Made by a program: the position numbers and the translations under genes
Notes under the pieces: generated by a model
What the model saw: only the letters and a program-made list of their open reading frames with translations
Told to the model about the DNA's origin: nothing
Databases searched by the model: none
Assembly (NCBI GenBank): GCA_024402505.1
Contig: JAKSTP010000023.1
Location: 1-37,355, forward strand
Direction: 5' to 3'
DNA length: 37,355 bases
Origin: Treponema sp.
Lineage (GTDB): Bacteria; Spirochaetota; Spirochaetia; Treponematales; Treponemataceae
Part shown: one piece after another, positions 33,126-37,355 of the stretch
How the letters are laid out: every line of letters begins with the position of its first letter
Numbering within the stretch: position 1 is the stretch's first letter

Positions 33126-33157
33126 ATTATATATATATATATATATATATATATCAA
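33126..33157 (-). promoter_or_regulatory. Lipoprotein promoter spanned by an AT dinucleotide tract
   Basis: On the minus strand TTGATA (33157-33152) and TATAAT (33131-33126) flank an AT tract, spacer 20 bp. Start would be near 33119, leaving a leader of about 12 nt. An alternative -35 is TGACTT at 33166-33161 with a -10 inside the tract, so the exact pairing is uncertain. Confidence 0.5.
33129..33154. repeat. (AT)13 simple sequence repeat
   Basis: Thirteen uninterrupted AT units in the 119-bp gap between the divergent lipoprotein and MoxR genes. It is the only dinucleotide tract of this length in the window and is prone to slippage. Confidence 0.9.
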
Positions 33158-33211
33158 CAGAAAGTCATGGTGTATATAAAATATCAGAGATGGCGCTTTT
33201 ATTGTTTTTTC

Positions 33212-33220
33212 TGATATAAT
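33212..33220 (+). promoter_or_regulatory. Extended -10 promoter of the MoxR operon
   Basis: TGATATAAT (33212-33220) is a consensus extended -10 element that ends 6 nt before the ATG at 33227. No Shine-Dalgarno sequence or good -35 is seen; a leaderless transcript is predicted. Confidence 0.6.
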
Positions 33221-33226
33221 TAAAAT

Positions 33227-34285
33227 ATGACAATTAATGCAAAACAGTTGAATTTCATTTTGGACAATACGCCGGCTACCCAGAATATTATGCTTATGGG
33301 AAAACACGGGATTGGAAAATCTCGTATTCTGGAAGATTATTTTTCTAAAAAAGGGCAGAAGGTTGTAACGCTGTTTCTTGGCCAGATGGCAGATCCTGGA
33401 GACCTGATTGGGCTTCCTGAAAAAAATGAAAAAAACGGAAAAACCGATTTTATGCTGCCTTACTGGTTTCCAACTGACGGATCTCCAATCGTTCTCTTCC
33501 TTGATGAATTGAACCGTGCCCGTCCTGAAGTTTTACAGACCATCATGGATCTTACTTTGAACCGAAAACTTGCCGGAAAATCTCTTCCGGAAGGCAGCCG
33601 CATTATCAGCGCCGTAAATAACGGTAACGAATATCAGCTTACCGACCTGGACCCGGCCCTTGTAAGCCGCTTCAACATTTACGAATTTGCACCAAGTGTA
33701 GAAGACTGGATCTTGTGGGCAGAAAAAATTGGCATTGATGAAAGAGTAGTTTCCTTTATTAAAGAAAATCCTGAATATTTGGACAGCTTTGACAACGGGG
33801 AAGCAGAAAATCTTGAACGCTCTGCCGACCGTCGAAGCTGGGAACGAGTCAGTGAAATCCTCAAAAACTTTACATCCATCTCTTCCGATCTGAAACCTCT
33901 TGTGGCAGGCATTATCGGTTCCGAAGCCACATCCGCTTTTTTCAATTTTGCCCAATCCGAAAAAGAACTTTCCGTAAAATCAGTTCTTACAGAAGATTTT
34001 TCTAAAATTGAAGGCCAGATTCGGGAAATGGATATCAGCAGAATAACTCAGTTGAACAATTCCATTTTCAAATATATAGAAGCTTTTGCCCTGGAGGCCA
34101 GTGGCGAAAAAATTCGGAAAGTGGCAGATAACCTGAACAGATATTTTGATCTTCTTCCTCTTATTTCTAAAGAATACCTGATGCATTTTATAAGCCTTTG
34201 TTCGGCCCAGCTTTACCCAAAAACTCTGGTGTTCATTTGCGAAAACTGCGGAGATTTGTATAAGGAAATTATCAATAATTGTTAA
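33227..34285 (+). CDS. MoxR-type AAA+ ATPase
   Basis: A 352-residue AAA+ ATPase. Walker A GKHGIGKS (25-32) and Walker B VLFLDELNRA (89-98) are intact; MDLTLNRKLAGKSLPEGSRIISAVNNG and DPALVSRFNIYEF supply the pre-sensor and sensor regions of the MoxR/RavA group. MoxR ATPases act as chaperones together with VWA-domain partners, and such a partner is encoded next. The C-terminal 150 residues are helical and diverged. An AT tract and a leaderless-type promoter lie upstream. Confidence 0.92.
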   Translation: MTINAKQLNFILDNTPATQNIMLMGKHGIGKSRILEDYFSKKGQKVVTLFLGQMADPGDLIGLPEKNEKNGKTDFMLPYWFPTDGSPIVLFLDELNRARPEVLQTIMDLTLNRKLAGKSLPEGSRIISAVNNGNEYQLTDLDPALVSRFNIYEFAPSVEDWILWAEKIGIDERVVSFIKENPEYLDSFDNGEAENLERSADRRSWERVSEILKNFTSISSDLKPLVAGIIGSEATSAFFNFAQSEKELSVKSVLTEDFSKIEGQIREMDISRITQLNNSIFKYIEAFALEASGEKIRKVADNLNRYFDLLPLISKEYLMHFISLCSAQLYPKTLVFICENCGDLYKEIINNC

Positions 34286-34291
34286 AGTGAG

Positions 34292-34396
34292 ATGCTGAAT
34301 CAAGTTCAGCATGACGTGAAATAAGTCATCCAGTGTGACGTGAACTTTGTCATCCAGTGTGATGTGAACTTTGTCATCCCGAACTTGATTCGGGAT
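34292..34396. repeat. Paired palindromes flanking a 24-bp tandem repeat
   Basis: The 124-bp gap between moxR and the VWA gene holds two hairpins with 8-bp arms and 5-nt loops: atgctgaa/ttcagcat (34292-34312) and atcccgaa/ttcgggat (34376-34396). They are inverted copies of one another (loops tcaag and cttga) with compensatory stem changes. Between them a 24-bp unit is repeated twice (34325-34348 and 34349-34372) with one mismatch, and begins a third time at the second hairpin. This is a BIME/REP-like mosaic, not a CRISPR. Confidence 0.8.
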
Positions 34397-34409
34397 CTAA
34401 AAAAATAAT

Positions 34410-35627
34410 ATGACTTCTATAGAGATAAAACTTAAAGAAATAATCTCCTCCTGGTTTTATGAAGAACCCCTTCTTTTTTCCGCAGTGTGTACTCATCGTC
34501 TTGTGGAAAATCCAGGGCTTTCTGTGCCATTTCGGTCGGGAAATTTTCATATTGAGTTTAATCCGGAACTTCTGGCAGGCCTTGATCCAAAGGTTCTGGA
34601 AGAATATTTTAAAATCGAAGTTTATCGCATCCTTCTTCTTCATCCTTATGCCCGCCAGCCTTACAATGCAAAAAAACTGATCCTTCTTCTTGCCAGTGAC
34701 CTTACTATTGCCGCCATGTACAAGCTTTTAGATGGCGTTGTGCTGCCTGGTGTGGAATATATGAAAAGCCGGGATCCAGCCTATGCACGGGCCTTTGAAA
34801 GTCCTGGAAAAGTTTTTATGTACGAAAATCTTTCTTTTGAAGAATGGTACAAAAAACTTTATGATTTGATTTCCGCTTCCCAAAACGGGCAGAATGCAGG
34901 TGGAGCTGACGAGCATTCCGAAAATCTTCTTGCCATGGCAGATGAAAGTGCTGCTTTGTGGGAAGAAAATGAAGAAGCCCAGAACAAGATAAAAGATGAA
35001 ATACAAAAGGCCGAAGTTGATGAAGGCTGGGGCGGAATAGGCGGAGAACTTGAACGTTCCTTAAAAGAAGAAACTGATTTTTCCTTTGACTACCGCAGGG
35101 CTCTTTCAAAATTCCGTGCAAATATCGTAAGTTCTTCCCGCAATCTTACCCGTATGAAACCAAGCCGTCGTTTTGGGTTCCAGGCCATGGGCAGCCGCTA
35201 TGAACGAAAGGCCAATATTCTCATTGCGGTGGATGTAAGTGGTTCCATCACCGACGAAAGTTTCAATCATTTTTACAAGGCTATAAAAAATATCTTCTTT
35301 CTGGGAATTATTGAAAAGATTGATGTAATCTTCTTTGATACCAGCCTGAAAAATCTAAAGCCTGTGACTTTTAAAAAGAAGATTGATCTTGGTGAAATAA
35401 AAGGGCGGGGCGGTACAAATTTTCAGCCTGCAATTGATTTTTACTTTGAAAACAAAACTTTGTATAATGGACTAATAATTTTTACAGACGGTCAGGGACA
35501 GATTCCCGTAATAAAGGCCGGTAGTGCTAATATCCTGTGGATTCTTACAGGCCGTCAGGATTACGAAAAATGCCGCCAGTGGATCAGTAATCTGCCGGGC
35601 AACAAATCCACCTATCTGCCGTTTTAG
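34410..35627 (+). CDS. VWA domain protein with degenerate metallopeptidase-like N-domain (DUF2201-like)
   Basis: A 405-residue protein. The C-terminal half (about 265-400) is a VWA-like domain with the MIDAS motif D275-V-S277-G-S279, a conserved threonine in GRGGTNFQPA and an aspartate in LIIFTDGQG. The N-terminal half resembles the putative metallopeptidase domain of DUF2201 proteins, but the zinc motif HExxH reads IEVYR (69-73); the glutamate and a later histidine (H78) remain. It should therefore bind, not cleave. As the gene after a MoxR ATPase it is the expected VWA partner. No clear ribosome binding site is seen. Confidence 0.85.
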   Translation: MTSIEIKLKEIISSWFYEEPLLFSAVCTHRLVENPGLSVPFRSGNFHIEFNPELLAGLDPKVLEEYFKIEVYRILLLHPYARQPYNAKKLILLLASDLTIAAMYKLLDGVVLPGVEYMKSRDPAYARAFESPGKVFMYENLSFEEWYKKLYDLISASQNGQNAGGADEHSENLLAMADESAALWEENEEAQNKIKDEIQKAEVDEGWGGIGGELERSLKEETDFSFDYRRALSKFRANIVSSSRNLTRMKPSRRFGFQAMGSRYERKANILIAVDVSGSITDESFNHFYKAIKNIFFLGIIEKIDVIFFDTSLKNLKPVTFKKKIDLGEIKGRGGTNFQPAIDFYFENKTLYNGLIIFTDGQGQIPVIKAGSANILWILTGRQDYEKCRQWISNLPGNKSTYLPF

Positions 35628-35636
35628 GAGAGTTTC

Positions 35637-36233
35637 ATGTTTGATGATAAAGAATCGGACTTTTGGAAAGAAAAATTGAATCAATACCAGCACATGAATA
35701 TGACAAGAACTGGTGCTGAGCGTCTGAGTTTTCAGGATGTGCCTTTGGAAATCAAAAATTTTGAAAATGCTCATCCTGGTCTTGGGGCAAAAACCACTGA
35801 CAATACAAGTTATATCACCTGGGAACTTCCTGTTACTTCAACTGTAAAACTCCGTGTTTTTTTTCAGTCTCAGATTAAAGTGAGTCTTATGCAGACAGCC
35901 GGCGGTGATCCTGTGAAAATCTGTGATGCAAAGTTTCCTTACAATCCATTCCCTGAAATCGAAGCCTTTGTAAAAAATATTCCTGATTATAAAAAAGATC
36001 TGGACCAGCTTTTAAAAGCCCATCTTCAGCTTTCTAAAAAACAAAAAATTGCCGGAGAGTTTATAAAAGCCTATATCCAGTCAAAAATTTCTACGGAAGA
36101 CTATTTGTGGCAGCTGGTTCCCGAAAAAGAAGCTTATCTTCTGAAACTCACCAGCACCAGAACCTCCGAAGAAAAACAAATCCCTCTGTCCCTGGAAAAT
36201 TTCCAATCCGAACTCTCCCCCTACATCCCCTAA
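35637..36233 (+). CDS. Unknown third protein of the MoxR-VWA operon
   Basis: A 198-residue soluble, hydrophilic protein of no family I recognise. The first 100 residues are predicted beta-rich (SYITWELPVTSTVKLRVFFQ, IKVSLMQTAGG), the middle is helical (YKKDLDQLLKAHLQLSKKQK) and the end is beta-rich again. GGAG lies 7-10 bp before the ATG, and the gene starts 9 bp after the VWA stop, so it is co-transcribed and probably part of the same chaperone complex or its client. Confidence 0.75.
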   Translation: MFDDKESDFWKEKLNQYQHMNMTRTGAERLSFQDVPLEIKNFENAHPGLGAKTTDNTSYITWELPVTSTVKLRVFFQSQIKVSLMQTAGGDPVKICDAKFPYNPFPEIEAFVKNIPDYKKDLDQLLKAHLQLSKKQKIAGEFIKAYIQSKISTEDYLWQLVPEKEAYLLKLTSTRTSEEKQIPLSLENFQSELSPYIP

Positions 36234-36319
36234 TTTTTCATTATTCATTTTTCATTGTTATTTCTTCATTCTTAATTATTTACATTGATTTCCTTCCTTT
36301 TCTTTAGTAAATTTATCTT

Positions 36320-37210
36320 ATGACCCTTTTTCAGGCTCAAGATGAATATCTGGTTTATCTTGATTCAGTACGATCTGTTTCTCCAAATACTATCGCCGGT
36401 TATAGAAATGATCTTGACCGGCTTTGTGAGTTTTTGGGAAAGGACCGGGATATTACCGGCATAAAAAAGAATGATTTTTTGATTTGCGTCGGGGAGCTTT
36501 CCAAGGAAAAGAAGTCGGCTGCATCCATAAACCGGTTTATTGCAGCAGTAAGAGGTCTTTTCTCCTATTGCCGCAGGATGAATTATACTTCAACAAATGT
36601 GGCACTGGAATTAAAGACTGTAAAACTGCCAAAGAGAATTCCAAGATTCCTTACAGGTGATGAAGTTGATGATATCTGTAAAATGCCTGGAAAACAGGAA
36701 ATCTTGTGGGAAACAAGAGACAGTGCAATCTTTGAAATGCTTTATTCATCCGGCTGCCGTGTAAGCGAACTTGTTGGACTGAAATTCCAGGATTTTAAGG
36801 ACGGTACAAAAAGTGCCCTGGTTCGTGGAAAGGGGAATAAAGAGCGTTACGTTTATTTTGAAGAAGATGCAAGAAAAGCACTGGCTTTATATCTTGAAGA
36901 CAGAAAAAAAAGATTTCCGGATTCCACTGAAAGTCATATTTTTCTGAATCAGGGAGGAACTGCTCTTTCAGTGAGCGGAGTTCAATACATTTTATCAAAA
37001 TATTCGGGACCAGAAGGCACAAATCATCATGTTTCTCCTCATGCTTTTCGTCATACTTTTGCAACTTCCATGATTGCCAATGGTGCCGACGTTCGTCTAG
37101 TTCAGGAATTGCTGGGACACTCCAGAATTTCTACTACACAGCGTTATACTCATGTAACAACCGAGAGATTAATAGATATTTACAATAAAGCACATCCACA
37201 TGGAGAGTAA
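36320..37210 (+). CDS. xerC: Tyrosine recombinase XerC/CodV
   Basis: A 296-residue site-specific recombinase. An N-terminal SAM-like core-binding domain (about 5-85) precedes the catalytic domain, where all active-site residues are seen: R147 (SSGCRVSEL), K171 (RGKGNKER), H241 and R244 (SPHAFRHTFA), H267 (LGHSRISTTQ) and the nucleophile Y276. The gene lies directly before hslV, the conserved codV-hslVU order, which favours the chromosome-dimer resolvase over a phage or integron integrase. No ribosome binding site is seen. AT-rich inverted sequences flank the gene. Confidence 0.92.
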   Translation: MTLFQAQDEYLVYLDSVRSVSPNTIAGYRNDLDRLCEFLGKDRDITGIKKNDFLICVGELSKEKKSAASINRFIAAVRGLFSYCRRMNYTSTNVALELKTVKLPKRIPRFLTGDEVDDICKMPGKQEILWETRDSAIFEMLYSSGCRVSELVGLKFQDFKDGTKSALVRGKGNKERYVYFEEDARKALALYLEDRKKRFPDSTESHIFLNQGGTALSVSGVQYILSKYSGPEGTNHHVSPHAFRHTFATSMIANGADVRLVQELLGHSRISTTQRYTHVTTERLIDIYNKAHPHGE

Positions 37211-37311
37211 TAAATGAAAATATATAAAATAAAAATGAAAAATGAAAAATTTCAAAGTTTCAAATTTTTGATTTTTAATTTTTAACTTTTAATTTTCTTA
37301 AGGAGACAAAT

Positions 37312-37355
37312 ATGGGGGATAAAGTTCGGATTCGTAGTACTACGGTAATTGCGGT
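37312..37355 (+). CDS. hslV: ATP-dependent protease subunit HslV (5' end only)
   Basis: Only the first 14 codons are in the window: MGDKVRIRSTTVIAV by reading into the last partial codon. The TTVIAV segment matches the N-terminal threonine region of HslV, so a short propeptide would be removed to expose the catalytic threonine. AAGGAG lies 7 bp before the ATG. Position after xerC agrees with a codV-hslV-hslU operon. Confidence 0.85.
   Translation, partial: MGDKVRIRSTTVIA

Noticed and set aside
34325..34380. Short direct repeats resembling a CRISPR array
   Set aside because: The 24-bp units are directly adjacent with no spacers and only two full copies; no cas gene is near.
36320..37210. Integrase of a mobile element
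   Set aside because: The adjacent hslV and the usual length and motifs point to housekeeping XerC/CodV; no attachment site or cargo is seen.

Overview
The window looks like chromosome of a host-associated (gut or rumen type) Treponema. The evidence is the style of the proteins together: a second, FliG1-like flagellar switch paralogue, a cytoplasmic MptE/DUF115-type protein, an LL-diaminopimelate aminotransferase, a C-terminal XerC/CodV-hslV junction, an N-terminal-HTH response regulator, and AT-rich intergenic DNA around roughly 40% GC coding sequence. The species assignment is inference; no rRNA or tRNA gene is visible and I see no phage, IS element or CRISPR array.

Layout. 1-2.2 kb: dapA-asd (lysine/threonine branch), ending in a palindromic intergenic element. 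2.2-5.3 kb (minus): a SurA-like membrane-anchored foldase followed by an MptE-like DUF115 protein. 5.4-7.2 kb: a signal-peptidase-I-like protein and hemW. 7.3-9.4 kb: an OmpR-type regulator and its membrane kinase, convergent with fliG1. 10.6-12.3 kb: PadR regulator, HAAS/DUF1700-DUF4097 protein and PspC protein. 12.3-15.1 kb (minus): a circularly permuted GH3 beta-glucosidase. 15.3-16.5 kb: dapL. 16.5-18.4 kb (minus): rplM-rpsI-recX and a 71-residue membrane protein. 18.5-22.1 kb: a PAS-like orphan, an LMW tyrosine phosphatase, and a divergent pair of a soluble LacI-type sensor kinase and a NarL-type regulator. 22.1-27.7 kb: a rhomboid-fold pseudoprotease, a four-S1-domain protein, a pyridoxine kinase, cimA and a MATE transporter. 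27.7-30.0 kb (minus): malQ and an HTH-REC protein. 30.1-31.4 kb: argG under a probable double ArgR operator. 31.5-33.1 kb (minus): a lipoprotein whose promoter region contains an AT dinucleotide tract. 33.2-36.2 kb: MoxR ATPase, VWA protein and an unknown third protein. 36.3 kb to the end: xerC/codV and the first codons of hslV.

How it fits together. asd, dapA and dapL give most of the aminotransferase route to LL-diaminopimelate and lysine (dapB is not in the window); cimA and argG add isoleucine and arginine synthesis. The GH3 enzyme, malQ and the LacI-like sensor kinase suggest an oligosaccharide-fermenting lifestyle. Several genes are envelope related (foldase, signal peptidase, PspC operon, lipoprotein).

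The most unusual signals are: (i) a recurring promoter geometry in which a -10 hexamer lies 6-7 nt before an ATG that has no Shine-Dalgarno sequence, at seven genes, implying leaderless mRNAs; (ii) a 13-unit AT repeat lying between candidate -35 and -10 elements of a lipoprotein gene, the layout expected of a phase-variable promoter; (iii) a MoxR-VWA-unknown operon whose VWA protein has a decayed metallopeptidase motif and is separated from the ATPase gene by covarying inverted palindromes; and (iv) an LepB-like protein with arginine at the catalytic lysine position.
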